Origin: Dietzia sp. NCCP-2495
GTDB lineage: Bacteria > Actinomycetota > Actinomycetes > Mycobacteriales > Mycobacteriaceae
DNA: 64,000 nucleotides
Assembly: GCF_026011735.1 (NCBI RefSeq)
Contig: NZ_BRVN01000001.1
Coordinates: forward strand, 62,001 to 126,000
Reading direction: 5' to 3'
Positions 9,175 to 20,626 of the stretch are shown in pieces. The position numbers were made by a program, and so were the translations under genes. Each line of letters starts with the position of its first letter. Position 1 is the stretch's first letter. A model generated the notes under the pieces. That model did no database searches and was not told the origin of the DNA. It saw only the letters and a program-made list of their open reading frames with translations.

Positions 9175-10221
9175 TCACCGAGCGCAGCAGCCGACCGCGC
9201 AGCGGGCGCCGTCGCGGTTCATGCCGAGCGACGGTACGCAGCCCGGACGGGACTGGATGACTCCGGACTCGGCCTCGTCGAGCAGTTCGACGATCATCCG
9301 GGCGAACTCCCGGCTCGGTCCGGGGGTGGCGCAGCGGGTCACCGTCACCCCGAGATCACGGACCTCGTCGACCAGTTCGGTGTCGAGGTCCCAGATCACC
9401 TCGACGTGGTCGGAGATGAACCCGATGGGGACGACGACGACGTCGGTGACGCCCTGGCCTGTCGCGAGTGCGGTCACGTGGTCTACGACGTCGGGCTCGA
9501 GCCAGGGGACGCTCGGCGGTCCGGAGCGCGACTGCCACACCACGTCGTACTCCCGTACCCCGGCGGTGTCCGCGACGAGACGCGAGGCCTCCTGCACTTG
9601 ACGGCTGTAGAGGTGGCCCCCGAGTTCCGGCGGCCCGGCCACCGCGTCGGCGGCATCAGGGACGGAGTGGGCGGTGAATACGACACGCGCCCCCGGGGCG
9701 GCGGCATCGAGTGCGGCACGCAAGTCCGTGGCGAACCGTTCGACGAACAACGGGTGGTCGTAGAACTGCCGCAGTCGGATCATCGACGGTGCGTCATCGA
9801 TGCTGTCCAGGACGCGGACGATGTCCTCCTGGTATTGCGCGCAACCGGAGTACCCGCCCCACGCCGAGGTGGCGAACACCGCGGCGTTGCGGATCCCGTC
9901 GGCGGCCATCTGACGCACTGTGTCGGCGGCCATCGGCGTCCAGTTGCGGTTGCCGAAGTACACCGGCAGGTCTCGACCCCGGGAGGCGAGCTCCGCCTCG
10001 ACGTTGGAGATGATCTCGCGGTTGAGGTCGTTGATCGGGCTCCGCCCGCCGAGGTGGCGGTAGTGCGTCGCCACCTCCTCGAGCCGCTCGGTGGGGATCC
10101 CGCGGCCGGCCGTGACGTTCTCCAGGAACGGGATGACATCCTCCTGGCCCTCGGGACCCCCGAAGGACAGGAGCAGTAGTGCGTCGACGGGAGCGTGGCC
10201 CGTCGTACCGGCGTCGGTCAT
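9175..10221 (-). CDS. hemH: Ferrochelatase (coproporphyrin III type) with iron-sulfur cysteines
   Basis: A 348-residue chelatase that inserts iron into the porphyrin; in actinobacteria the substrate is coproporphyrin III (CpfC) rather than protoporphyrin. The metal-site histidine is in T-A-H-S-V-P-D (H185), and the paired acidic region D-H-V-E-V-I-W-D-L-D follows at 271-280. Cysteines C127 (Y-S-G-C) and the C-terminal cluster C328, C341, C345, C346 match the arrangement that binds a [2Fe-2S] cluster in mycobacterial ferrochelatase. It is the third gene of fabG1-inhA-hemH: ATG 10221 lies just before the inhA stop (10223-10225), overlapping no coding base. A longer frame (to 10263) is rejected. 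Confidence 0.95.
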   Translation of the reverse strand: MTDAGTTGHAPVDALLLLSFGGPEGQEDVIPFLENVTAGRGIPTERLEEVATHYRHLGGRSPINDLNREIISNVEAELASRGRDLPVYFGNRNWTPMAADTVRQMAADGIRNAAVFATSAWGGYSGCAQYQEDIVRVLDSIDDAPSMIRLRQFYDHPLFVERFATDLRAALDAAAPGARVVFTAHSVPDAADAVAGPPELGGHLYSRQVQEASRLVADTAGVREYDVVWQSRSGPPSVPWLEPDVVDHVTALATGQGVTDVVVVPIGFISDHVEVIWDLDTELVDEVRDLGVTVTRCATPGPSREFARMIVELLDEAESGVIQSRPGCVPSLGMNRDGARCAVGCCAR

Positions 10222-10222
10222 G

Positions 10223-11089
10223 TCAGCTGCCCTGTTCGCTGAAGGACACCGTCCCCGCCCCACCGTCGGCGTAGATCACGGTGCCGGTCGTGGAGGCCAT
10301 CAGGTCCGACAGGAGCGCGACCGCGGTCGTGGCGACCGGGGTCGGGTCGTTGACGTCCCAGCCCAGGGGTGCCCGGCGAGACCATTCGTCTTGCATAGTG
10401 TCCAGTTCGCCGCCGGGGCCGAGTGCGTCGCCGGCGATGGACTTGGCGGCGAGAGTCTTGACGGGGCCCGCAGCGATGAGGTTCGACCGCACGCGGTCGG
10501 GACCGAGTTCACGGGCGACGTAGCGGTTGACCGCCTCCAACGCGTTCTTCGCGACCGACATCCAGTTGTAGAACGGCATGGAGAACCGGGGATCGAAGTC
10601 CAGACCGATGATCGAGGCACCCGGGTTGAGGAGGGGCCGGACCGCTTTCGCCAGAGATGCGTACGAGTAGGCCGAGATCTCCAGTGCCACCGCGACGTCC
10701 TTCCACGGGGCATCGAGGAACGGGTCGCCGAGGCAGCTTGGTGGTGCGAAGCCGATCGAGTGGACGACTCCGTCGAGCGAGTCGGCGTGCTCCCGCACGC
10801 GCTCGGCCAGGGTCGCGAGGTCGTCCTCGTTCTGGACGTCGAGCTCGATCACCGGGGGTCGGACCGGGAGCCGCTTGGAGATGGCCTTGACCAGGGAGGG
10901 GCGCCCGAAGGCGGTGAGGATGACCTCGGCGCCGTGGAGCTGACAGTGCTTGGCGATGTGGAACCCGATCGAGGCGTCGGTGATTACGCCGGTGACGAGG
11001 ATCGTCTTGCCGGCGAGCAGCCCTGCGGTGGCCCCGCTCGTGCCGGTGGCGGAGTCGGCTGCGTCTGCGGTGGTGTCGTTGGTCGTCAT
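10223..11089 (-). CDS. inhA: NADH-dependent enoyl-[acyl-carrier-protein] reductase InhA
   Basis: A 288-residue FAS-II enoyl reductase, which carries out the last step of each elongation cycle for mycolic-acid precursors and is the isoniazid/triclosan target. The NADH motif G-V-I-T-D-A-S-I-G-F is at 34-43. The catalytic F-Y-K set is F165 (G-L-D-F), Y174 (F-Y-N-W-M) and K181. The NADH-pocket serine altered in isoniazid-resistant mycobacteria corresponds to S111 in H-S-I-G-F. Relative to M. tuberculosis it has about 16-17 extra N-terminal residues rich in Thr/Ala/Asp. It starts two bases after the fabG1 stop. Confidence 0.97.
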   Translation of the reverse strand: MTTNDTTADAADSATGTSGATAGLLAGKTILVTGVITDASIGFHIAKHCQLHGAEVILTAFGRPSLVKAISKRLPVRPPVIELDVQNEDDLATLAERVREHADSLDGVVHSIGFAPPSCLGDPFLDAPWKDVAVALEISAYSYASLAKAVRPLLNPGASIIGLDFDPRFSMPFYNWMSVAKNALEAVNRYVARELGPDRVRSNLIAAGPVKTLAAKSIAGDALGPGGELDTMQDEWSRRAPLGWDVNDPTPVATTAVALLSDLMASTTGTVIYADGGAGTVSFSEQGS

Positions 11090-11091
11090 GT

Positions 11092-11835
<744 letters not shown>

Positions 11836-11884
11836 GCGAGCCGCTCCACGGCAGCTCGAGCGGACTGTCGGACCGGTCCCGTCG

Positions 11885-12865
11885 TCAGGGAATGCGCCGG
11901 TGCGCCGCGAGCGAGCCCGCGGCGGCGAGCATGGCGAGAAGTGCGCCGGCGATCAGCCACGGGCGGGAGGCGTCCGCCTTCTTCCACTCGTAGCCGATCT
12001 GCTCCTCGAGGGTCCGGTAGACGGAGTCGAGCTCTTCGAGACTCGACGCGGTGAAGAAGTCTCCGCCCGACAGTTCCGCGATCGTCTTGAGTGAGGCGTC
12101 GTCGACTGGAACCGGCTGTGGCCTGCCCTCGATGTCCACGGTGCCGTACATCGTTCCGAACGAGATGGTGGACACCGGGATGCCCGCCTCGGCGGCACGC
12201 TCGGCGGCGGTGAACGCGCCGCGTTCCTCCGTCGGATCGGTGGGCACGGTCTCCTTGCCGTCGGAGAGCAGGACGATCCGGGCGGGCGGGGCTTGGTCAG
12301 GGCCGCCGAGGCTCTCGGTGAACGTCGTGATCGCCTGGGTGGCGGTGTAGATCGCCTCGCCCGTCGCCGTGCGTTCGTCCAGTTTCAGTCTGTCGATCGC
12401 GCGGACGACGGGCCCCCGATCGGTGGTGGGGGCGACGAGCATGGACGCGGTGCCGGCGTAGGAGACCAGACCGAGGTTGACGCCCTGCGTGAGGTTGTTG
12501 GAGAAGGTCGTGGCCGCCTGTTGCGCGGCCTCGAGTCTGGAGGGTGAGACGTCTGTCGCCTCCATGGACAGTGAGACGTCGACGACGAGCATCACGGTGG
12601 CGCGGTTCCGTGGGACCTTCTGTTCCTTCTGGGGGGCGGCCAGGGCCACGACCAGCGACACCAACGCGAGGATGAGGAGTACTGCGGGTACGTGCGTGAA
12701 CAGTCGCCGACGGTCGGTGTTCACCGATCGCACGACCCCGAAGTTGCCGAAGCGGACCGTGCGCCGCTTCTTGGACCGCAGCGCGATCAGGTATCCGACC
12801 GCGATCGCCGCCGGGGCGAGCAGGAGGAGTAGCCACAGCGGGTGCTGGAACTCGGACAGGCTCAT
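11885..12865 (-). CDS. VWA-domain membrane protein (BatA/Rv1481-like)
   Basis: A 326-residue protein with two N-terminal membrane helices (about 9-28 and 58-77), a von Willebrand factor A domain and one C-terminal helix (about 304-321). The MIDAS motif D-V-S-L-S-M is at 96-101 (D96, S98, S100) with a later T-G-E-A-I and L-S-D-G-K-E, so metal binding looks intact. Its start overlaps the DUF58 stop as ATGA. The moxR-DUF58-VWA arrangement is a common chaperone-like module in which a MoxR AAA+ ATPase acts with VWA proteins. Location beside ripA, as in mycobacteria, suggests an envelope role (inference). Confidence 0.92.
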   Translation of the reverse strand: MSLSEFQHPLWLLLLLAPAAIAVGYLIALRSKKRRTVRFGNFGVVRSVNTDRRRLFTHVPAVLLILALVSLVVALAAPQKEQKVPRNRATVMLVVDVSLSMEATDVSPSRLEAAQQAATTFSNNLTQGVNLGLVSYAGTASMLVAPTTDRGPVVRAIDRLKLDERTATGEAIYTATQAITTFTESLGGPDQAPPARIVLLSDGKETVPTDPTEERGAFTAAERAAEAGIPVSTISFGTMYGTVDIEGRPQPVPVDDASLKTIAELSGGDFFTASSLEELDSVYRTLEEQIGYEWKKADASRPWLIAGALLAMLAAAGSLAAHRRIP

Positions 12866-13839
12866 GGACGCACCTCCGGCACGGACACGTCGTCGGGCAG
12901 GTCCCGCTCGAGACTCTCGCCGGTCGGGATTCCCCCCTGCCGACGGACGCCGACGAAGTCGATCACATCGCGGACCCAGTCACGGTCGGTCCGCAGTCCC
13001 AGCACGGGCGCGCCGCAGCGCCGCAGGGTGGCGCGTACCTCGCGGCGGTGCTCCCCCGCCACCCGCCGGTAGTCGGCGGCCAGTGCGTCGTCCACCTCGA
13101 CCTCGAGGATCTCGCCGGCCGACGGATCCTGGAGCACCGCGGCCCCGACGGCGGGGAGGGCGATGTCGAGGGGATCGGCCACGTGGACCGCCAGGAACTC
13201 GTGTCTGCTGCCCAGGACTCTGAGCTCACGCTCCCAGTCGACGTCGGACAGGAAGTCCGAGATCACCACGACGAGGCCGTGGCGGCGTGCGGCGGTGCGC
13301 ACTGTCTTGAGGCAGTCGACAAGACCACCTCCGGGGGCGATGTCGGTCGCGGACCGGGAGACGTCCTCGAGGATGCGGCGGACATGGTCACGCCCACCCG
13401 TGGCCCGGAGGATCCGCGGACGACCGTCGCCGGTGAGGATCGCGCCGACACGGCTCCCTCCCCCGGCGGACAGGAAACCGACGGTGGCCACCGCGGCTTC
13501 GACGAGCCGCCGCTTGGTTCCGAACAGGCCCTGTACGTCGAGCGACGGTGCGACGTCCACGACGATCCACGTCTCGAGCTCCCGATCGGCGATGGTCTGC
13601 CGGATGTGCGGGAGGGTGGTCCGTGCCGTCACCGACCAGTCCATGGTCCGGACGTCGTCGCCGGGCTCGTAGAGCCTCGCCTCCCCGGGTTCGGTCCCGG
13701 GGCCCGGGAGCAGACCGCGGTGGTCGCCGTTGAGTACTCCGTCCAGGCGTCGGGTGACGAGGAGTTCGAGGTGGTTGAGGGCGGCGCGCGATGACGGGTC
13801 GACGGTGTCGCCACGCCCCTCGTCGTGCGCGGTGGTCAC
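12862..13839 (-). CDS. DUF58 domain protein
   Basis: A 325-residue DUF58 protein. The signature R-x-Y-x-P-G-D-D-V-R-T-M-D-W-S (about residues 56-70) is intact, and a degenerate VWA-like fold follows (V-V-D-V-A-P-S-L-D). No membrane helix is seen, unlike many relatives. GTG at 13839 overlaps the moxR stop as GTGA, and the gene's own stop overlaps the next start as ATGA, so the three genes are translationally coupled. It corresponds to Rv1480 in position. The longer frame running up to 14106 lies inside moxR and is not used. Biochemical function is unknown. Confidence 0.93.
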   Translation of the reverse strand: MTTAHDEGRGDTVDPSSRAALNHLELLVTRRLDGVLNGDHRGLLPGPGTEPGEARLYEPGDDVRTMDWSVTARTTLPHIRQTIADRELETWIVVDVAPSLDVQGLFGTKRRLVEAAVATVGFLSAGGGSRVGAILTGDGRPRILRATGGRDHVRRILEDVSRSATDIAPGGGLVDCLKTVRTAARRHGLVVVISDFLSDVDWERELRVLGSRHEFLAVHVADPLDIALPAVGAAVLQDPSAGEILEVEVDDALAADYRRVAGEHRREVRATLRRCGAPVLGLRTDRDWVRDVIDFVGVRRQGGIPTGESLERDLPDDVSVPEVRP

Positions 13840-14900
13840 CGGGTCGGCTGCGCGCCGGCCGGGACCGGGACCGCGCTGATCTGCGGTAGCGGCACCGCCT
13901 CGAGGACCCGGTGGACCACGGTGTCGGCGGTGACCTCGTCGGCGAGGGCGTCGTAGGTGAGGACCAGTCGATGCCGCAACACGGCCGGGAGGACGTCCAC
14001 GATGTCCTGGGGCACCACGTAGTCGCGTCCGCGGACGAGAGCCAGGGCGCGAGCGGCCGTGACCGCGCCGAGCGTCGCCCGCGGCGAGGCACCGTACGCG
14101 AGCCACCGGGCGACGTCCTCGAGACCGTGACGTTCGGGCTCGCGGGTGGCGACGGTCACCCGCACGACGTAGTCGACGAGTGCGTGGTGGACGAACACCT
14201 CGCGCACCGACTGCTGGAGGCGCTTCAGGGTGTCCACACCGAGGATCTGCGTGGGCTCCGGCGGGGTCGTGCCCATCCGGTAGACGATCTCACGCTCCTC
14301 CTCGGGGCTCGGGTAGTCCACCACGAGCTTGAAGAGGAAGCGGTCGCGCTGCGCCTCCGGGAGCTGGTAGACGCCCTCGCTCTCGATGGGGTTCTGCGTG
14401 GCCATCACCAGGAACGGCGACGGCATCGGGAAGGTCTGCCCACCGATCGACACGTGGCCCTCGGCCATCACCTCGAGCAACGCTGACTGGACCTTGGCGG
14501 GTGCGCGGTTGATCTCGTCGGCGAGGACGAAATTGGCCAGGATCGGGCCGAGTTCGACCTCGAACTCCTCACGGCCCTGGCGATAGATACGGGTGCCGAC
14601 GATGTCGGCCGGCACGAGGTCCGGCGTGAACTGCAGGCGGTTGAAGCTCCCGCCGACCACCGTCGCGAACGTCTCGACGGTCAACGTCTTGGCGACGCCG
14701 GGAACACCTTCGAGAAGGATGTGTCCCCGGGACAGCAGTCCCACGAGGATCATCTCGATGAGCCTGTCCTGGCCCACGACCACCTTCTTGACCTCGTACA
14801 CGGCCCGCTCGAGCAGTCGAGCGTCCTCGGCGGCGGAGGACGCGCTCGAGGCGGGCGGCTCGCCGGTGTGTGCCGATGGGTCGAGGTGGGATTCGCTCAC
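13836..14900 (-). CDS. moxR1: MoxR-family AAA+ ATPase
   Basis: A 354-residue MoxR ATPase. Walker A is G-V-P-G-V-A-K-T (65-72), Walker B is L-A-D-E-I-N-R-A, sensor 1 is A-T-Q-N-P-I-E, and the Arg-finger region is L-P-E-A-Q-R-D-R-F. MoxR proteins act as chaperone-like remodelers with the VWA proteins encoded downstream. GTG at 14900 is chosen because AAGGAG stands nine bases upstream; the frame continues to 14945 without support. The gene order ripA-moxR-DUF58-VWA matches M. tuberculosis, where MoxR1 has been linked to RipA secretion or folding. Confidence 0.95.
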   Translation of the reverse strand: MSESHLDPSAHTGEPPASSASSAAEDARLLERAVYEVKKVVVGQDRLIEMILVGLLSRGHILLEGVPGVAKTLTVETFATVVGGSFNRLQFTPDLVPADIVGTRIYRQGREEFEVELGPILANFVLADEINRAPAKVQSALLEVMAEGHVSIGGQTFPMPSPFLVMATQNPIESEGVYQLPEAQRDRFLFKLVVDYPSPEEEREIVYRMGTTPPEPTQILGVDTLKRLQQSVREVFVHHALVDYVVRVTVATREPERHGLEDVARWLAYGASPRATLGAVTAARALALVRGRDYVVPQDIVDVLPAVLRHRLVLTYDALADEVTADTVVHRVLEAVPLPQISAVPVPAGAQPTR

Positions 14901-15011
14901 CGCGGAGGGCTCCTTCGCGTGGTCTGGTGTCCCGGGCCGACACACGATGCCGTCTCGGGGGTGTCGGTCCGACAGTACCGGGATGGGCGGACAACCGGTT
15001 CGGCCACGGCG

Positions 15012-15047
15012 TGCCCCACCGTGATCAGACGCCCCACCGGGATCAGA
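15012..15047. repeat. 18-bp tandem duplication across the ripA stop codon
   Basis: Two adjacent 18-base units, TGCCCCACCGTGATCAGA (15012-15029) and CGCCCCACCGGGATCAGA (15030-15047), differ at two positions. The ripA stop is inside the second unit. Because the period is a multiple of three, the other unit supplies a second in-frame TGA six codons downstream. It is probably a replication-slippage duplication. Confidence 0.75.
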
Positions 15048-16611
15048 TCAGTCGGACGACCATCGGTGAGATGCCCGCCATCCGCACCGGCGAGATCTTG
15101 ACCACGTCACCGGACTGCGGTGCCTCCACCATCTTCCCGTCGCCCAGGTAGAGCGCGACGTGACCGGGCCAGAAGAGCATGTCGCCCCGCTTTCGCTGCG
15201 AGACGGGGTACTGCGGTCCTGCGGTGTACTGGTACCCGGTGTAGTGCGGCAGCGCCTTACCGACCCCGGCGAACGCGTAGATCATCAACCCCGAGCAGTC
15301 GAAGCCGATCTTGTTGTAGTCGCCGTAGCTGTCCGCGACGCCGCCGTCACGGATGCCCCTGGTCGGCCCGTTCGCGTCTCCGCCGCCCCACGCATAGGGC
15401 ACACCGAGTTGCGACAGCGCGCGGTTGACCACGAGTTCGACCCGGGCCGACTGGGACGGGGTCCCGGTTCCTCCGCCGTCTCCACCGTTCTGGCCGGGTG
15501 CCGGCGGAGCGGTCGGTGCCGCCGGACCGTCGGCGATCGAGCCGAAATCGGCACGGGCGATCGCGTCCGCGACCTGCTGGACGATCGCGTCGGTGTCGCC
15601 GTTGATGCCGGCGTCGACGGCGGCCCCGACTGACCCGGCGTCGATCTGCCCGCCGATCGCCTGACCGATCCGATTCGACGAACCCGCGTACTGGCGTATC
15701 GCTCCGAGATCCAGGTGTGCCGGGAGCGCCGAGGCGATGTCCGCGGCCTGCTCGGCCGCCTGGGGCTCGGCGGCGAGGGCCCGGACAGCGTCGGCTCGCA
15801 TCGACTCATCGTCCACCACGACCTCTGCCGCTTCCCCGGACGCCGGTCCCGCGGGAGAGGCCCCCGCTTCGGCGAGAGCACTCTTCTGCCGCTCGAGCTC
15901 CGCGGTCAGGTCCCGGACCTCGTCCTCCTGCGCGGCTGTCTGCGCCGAGACGTCGGAGACCTGCGACTCTGCGGCGTCACGACGGGCGCTGGCGTCGGCG
16001 AACTTCTGCTCGGCCGCACCGCGCGCCTCGATCGCCTGTGCCTCTCTCAGGGCGGCCTCGTCCGCCGCGGCGACCATGCCGTCGACGACGGTGCGCTGAT
16101 CGGCTGCCGCACGCGAGAGGTATTCCTGCCGGAGCCCCGCGTCCGCCGGTCCGCCCGGAGCGAGGACCGCGGCGGCCGCACCGGGGGCCGTGCCCTGTCG
16201 GTACAGGAGTCGGGAGTAGTCATCCAGGGTACCGCGTGCGGTGTCGACGTTCTCCTCCGCACGGGCACGCTCTCCCGCGGTGCGGTCGGCGTCGGCGATG
16301 GCGCGATCGAGTTCGATCCGGGCCATCTGCAGGTCGACCAAGGACTTGTTGACGTCCTCCTTGGCGACGGCGATGGACTGACGCGTCGTATCCAGGCGCG
16401 CGGTGGCGTCGGCGACGGCCCGGATCAGACCACTGATGTCGCCGGGAGCGACCTGCGTGGCCTCCTGGGCGATGGCGACGGGAACGTGCACGACGGCCGA
16501 CGCCGTTCCCAGGACGAGGGCCGCGGCGATGGCGGCTCGCCCCGGCAACCGGCCGGGGTACTGACGACTATGCTCGCCGCTTCTGCGGCGCGACTGATTG
16601 TCGGGCTCCAC
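15043..16611 (-). CDS. ripA: NlpC/P60 peptidoglycan endopeptidase (RipA-like)
   Basis: A 522-residue secreted D,L-endopeptidase that cuts peptidoglycan stem peptides during cell separation. A signal peptide is visible (basic start, hydrophobic A-A-I-A-A-A-L-V-L-G-T-A-S-A near 26-39, cleavage around A-I-A-Q). A long alpha-helical coiled-coil domain (about 50-260) follows, then a Gly/Pro-rich linker (about 380-400) and the C-terminal NlpC/P60 domain. Catalytic Cys is C439 in G-F-D-C-S-G-L and His is near H484 in G-H-V-A-L-Y; L-P-H-Y-T-G-Y-Q is typical. The coiled coil can occlude the active site in RipA until processing. A single gene replaces the ripA-ripB pair of mycobacteria. GTG/ATG start at 16611 gives a good signal peptide. 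Confidence 0.95.
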   Translation of the reverse strand: MEPDNQSRRRSGEHSRQYPGRLPGRAAIAAALVLGTASAVVHVPVAIAQEATQVAPGDISGLIRAVADATARLDTTRQSIAVAKEDVNKSLVDLQMARIELDRAIADADRTAGERARAEENVDTARGTLDDYSRLLYRQGTAPGAAAAVLAPGGPADAGLRQEYLSRAAADQRTVVDGMVAAADEAALREAQAIEARGAAEQKFADASARRDAAESQVSDVSAQTAAQEDEVRDLTAELERQKSALAEAGASPAGPASGEAAEVVVDDESMRADAVRALAAEPQAAEQAADIASALPAHLDLGAIRQYAGSSNRIGQAIGGQIDAGSVGAAVDAGINGDTDAIVQQVADAIARADFGSIADGPAAPTAPPAPGQNGGDGGGTGTPSQSARVELVVNRALSQLGVPYAWGGGDANGPTRGIRDGGVADSYGDYNKIGFDCSGLMIYAFAGVGKALPHYTGYQYTAGPQYPVSQRKRGDMLFWPGHVALYLGDGKMVEAPQSGDVVKISPVRMAGISPMVVRLI

Positions 16612-16812
16612 GTTTCACCTTCCGCTGACCGCACCCGGGGTGCGACATCGAACGCGACCCGGGCAGCAGGGCGCGCCGCCGAGCCGTCTGAGGTGAATCC
16701 GGTGATGCCTTCCCCTGCGCCACTGGAGTCTCAGATGTGCTCGACAGAACCTATGGTTCCTTAAGCACCGTAGGTCACAGAAGCCTCAGACAAAACATCC
16801 GCGAGCAAAATA
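16612..16812 (-). promoter_or_regulatory. Long structured 5' leader and promoter region of ripA
   Basis: This stretch has no gene of ordinary size. Reading on the minus strand, TATTTT (16812-16807) is a candidate -10. The transcript can then fold GUGCU (16768-16764) with AGCAC (16741-16737), enclosing GAACC/GGUUC (16759-16747); a second stem pairs GCAGGG (16718-16713) with CCCUGC (16671-16666). The first part is more AT-rich than the surrounding genes. A ~190-nt leader is long for this window, where many genes look leaderless, so post-transcriptional control is possible. I could not match it to a known riboswitch class. Confidence 0.45.
16775..16798 (-). CDS. Possible 7-codon leaderless upstream ORF in the ripA leader
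   Basis: ATG at 16798 lies eight bases after the TATTTT hexamer and opens a seven-residue frame (M-F-C-L-R-L-L) ending in TGA at 16777-16775. The layout is that of a leaderless peptide translated at the very 5' end of the mRNA, with one cysteine codon. So short a frame can arise by chance; it is listed because the promoter spacing matches that of many genes in this window. Confidence 0.3.
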   Translation of the reverse strand: MFCLRLL

Positions 16813-16819
16813 CACAGGT

Positions 16820-16833
16820 GTAACTCGAGTAAC
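16820..16833. promoter_or_regulatory. MtrA-like direct repeat GTAAC-N4-GTAAC at the ripA promoter
   Basis: GTAAC occurs at 16820-16824 and 16829-16833, just upstream of the candidate -10 and overlapping the -35 position; a related GTCAC lies at 16774-16778. The response regulator MtrA recognises GTNAC-type repeats and is known to control ripA in mycobacteria. Spacing here is nine bases start to start, shorter than the usual turn, so this is a candidate only. Confidence 0.4.
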
Positions 16834-16939
16834 GGCAGGAAGACGGGCGTGTCGCGCAGAATCCCCCGCGCCTCCTGTCCGAGGCCGGGGACGGCGGGAA
16901 GGCCGGAAACTCCGGTTGTCAGGTCAACGGTGTGTCAGA

Positions 16940-17470
16940 TCAACGACGTCGACGCCGGAGGGCGACGAGGAACGCGATCACCGCGACGATCGCGAGAACG
17001 AGCGTGACAGCGGTGAGGGCGCCCCACGGAGGTCCCGGAACCGTCACCTTGTGCGAGAACACAGCGGCCGAGGCGACAGGATCGAACTCCTGGATCGCGT
17101 CGTCCTGTCCGGCCTCGAGGAGGTGCCGTGGGATCGAGTCGCTCGAGCTCCCCACGAACAGAGGCGTGCGGACGAAGATCGTGCCCGGGTACTCCTGACC
17201 GAGCAGGGTGGCCAGATCGCGGGCGTCGGTATAGACGGCGGCCGGAGCCTCGGTGTACACGACCTTGAGGTCCAGTCCGCGTCCTGCCGCGTCGGCCACG
17301 ACCGTGCGGAGCCCCTCCACGAAGGGTTCGGGTGCGGACACCCCGTCGTCCGCCAGGTCGGCGACGACCTCCTGGAAGTCGATCCACGAGGGTTCCTCCC
17401 CTACGTGCAACGACATGAGTGGCTCCGCCTCGTAGGCGAGGAACGTCACGGCATCGTCGGGGGTGCTCAC
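16940..17470 (-). CDS. Conserved C-terminally anchored membrane protein (Rv1476-like)
   Basis: A 176-residue protein with a soluble N-terminal domain and one C-terminal helix (about 149-170) ending in five arginines (L-R-R-R-R-R), so the bulk of the protein probably faces outward with a cytoplasmic basic tail. It matches the position and layout of M. tuberculosis Rv1476, between acn (divergent) and ripA (downstream, same strand). The domain has been called DUF6676; no biochemical role is known to me. GTG at 17470 is the start of the open frame; a GATATC sits four bases upstream but is a poor -10. Confidence 0.85.
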   Translation of the reverse strand: MSTPDDAVTFLAYEAEPLMSLHVGEEPSWIDFQEVVADLADDGVSAPEPFVEGLRTVVADAAGRGLDLKVVYTEAPAAVYTDARDLATLLGQEYPGTIFVRTPLFVGSSSDSIPRHLLEAGQDDAIQEFDPVASAAVFSHKVTVPGPPWGALTAVTLVLAIVAVIAFLVALRRRRR

Positions 17471-17569
17471 GCCCGATATCGTGCCACCTCGTCGTCGTCA
17501 GGGGCCAAGCCACGCGCCGGGCGTCTCCGGATCAGCTCCGGGACTCCCACATCCGGGCGTGCCGACCGC

Positions 17570-17723
17570 TATAAAGAACGGACGTACTGGTAGATTGGGC
17601 GTCGCAAACGGAGCGCAGGGTCCACAATGGAGCCTGTGTCCGGTCCGGCTTCGCTGGCGTTCGAACACGCGGTGAAGCCGGGGAGGATGACTCATTGACA
17701 TTCACACCACGAGTGGAGCTGAC
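17570..17723 (+). promoter_or_regulatory. acn promoter and 5' leader
   Basis: TAGATT at 17591-17596 is the best -10, giving a transcription start near 17603 and a leader of about 120 nt before the GTG start, which has GGAG nine bases upstream. A second AT-rich hexamer, TATAAA (17570-17575), lies next to the operator. A TTGACA at 17696 is too close to the start codon to be a -35. Confidence 0.5.
17574..17589 (+). promoter_or_regulatory. AcnR-type operator in the acn promoter
   Basis: The 16-mer AAGAACGGACGTACTG matches the Corynebacterium glutamicum AcnR motif CAGNACnnncGTACTG at every defined position except the first base. It lies about -29 to -14 relative to the start predicted from TAGATT, so a bound repressor would block RNA polymerase. 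The gene for an AcnR-type TetR regulator follows acn directly. Confidence 0.7.
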
Positions 17724-20534
<2,811 letters not shown>

Positions 20535-20550
20535 TCAGCCTCCCACATCA

Positions 20551-20600
20551 GCGGCGGTGCGCGGTTTCCCGGCTCAGGCGAGGGGACTGTGCACCGCCGC
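20551..20600 (+). terminator. Hairpin between acn and acnR
   Basis: GCGGCGGTGC (20551-20560) and GCACCGCCGC (20591-20600) are perfect 10-bp inverted repeats with a 30-base loop. There is no T-tract. It could attenuate read-through from the highly expressed acn into the regulator gene. Confidence 0.5.
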
Positions 20601-20626
20601 GGTGTGTCTGCAAGGAAGGTAGCGAG

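Noticed and set aside
16612-16812. ydaO-type (c-di-AMP) riboswitch in the ripA leader
   Set aside because: These switches do occur before cell-wall hydrolase genes, and part of the leader (CACCTCAGACGGC) faintly resembles one conserved segment, but I could not find the other invariant motifs in order.
16935-17513. Alternative reading of the Rv1476-like region in another minus-strand frame (192 residues)
   Set aside because: Arg/Gly-rich without hydrophobic segment; the 176-residue frame has a proper C-terminal helix and the expected neighbour pattern.
17696-17701. TTGACA as a -35 for acn
   Set aside because: It is 23 bases from the start codon, leaving no room for a -10 and a leader; the operator and TAGATT upstream explain control better.
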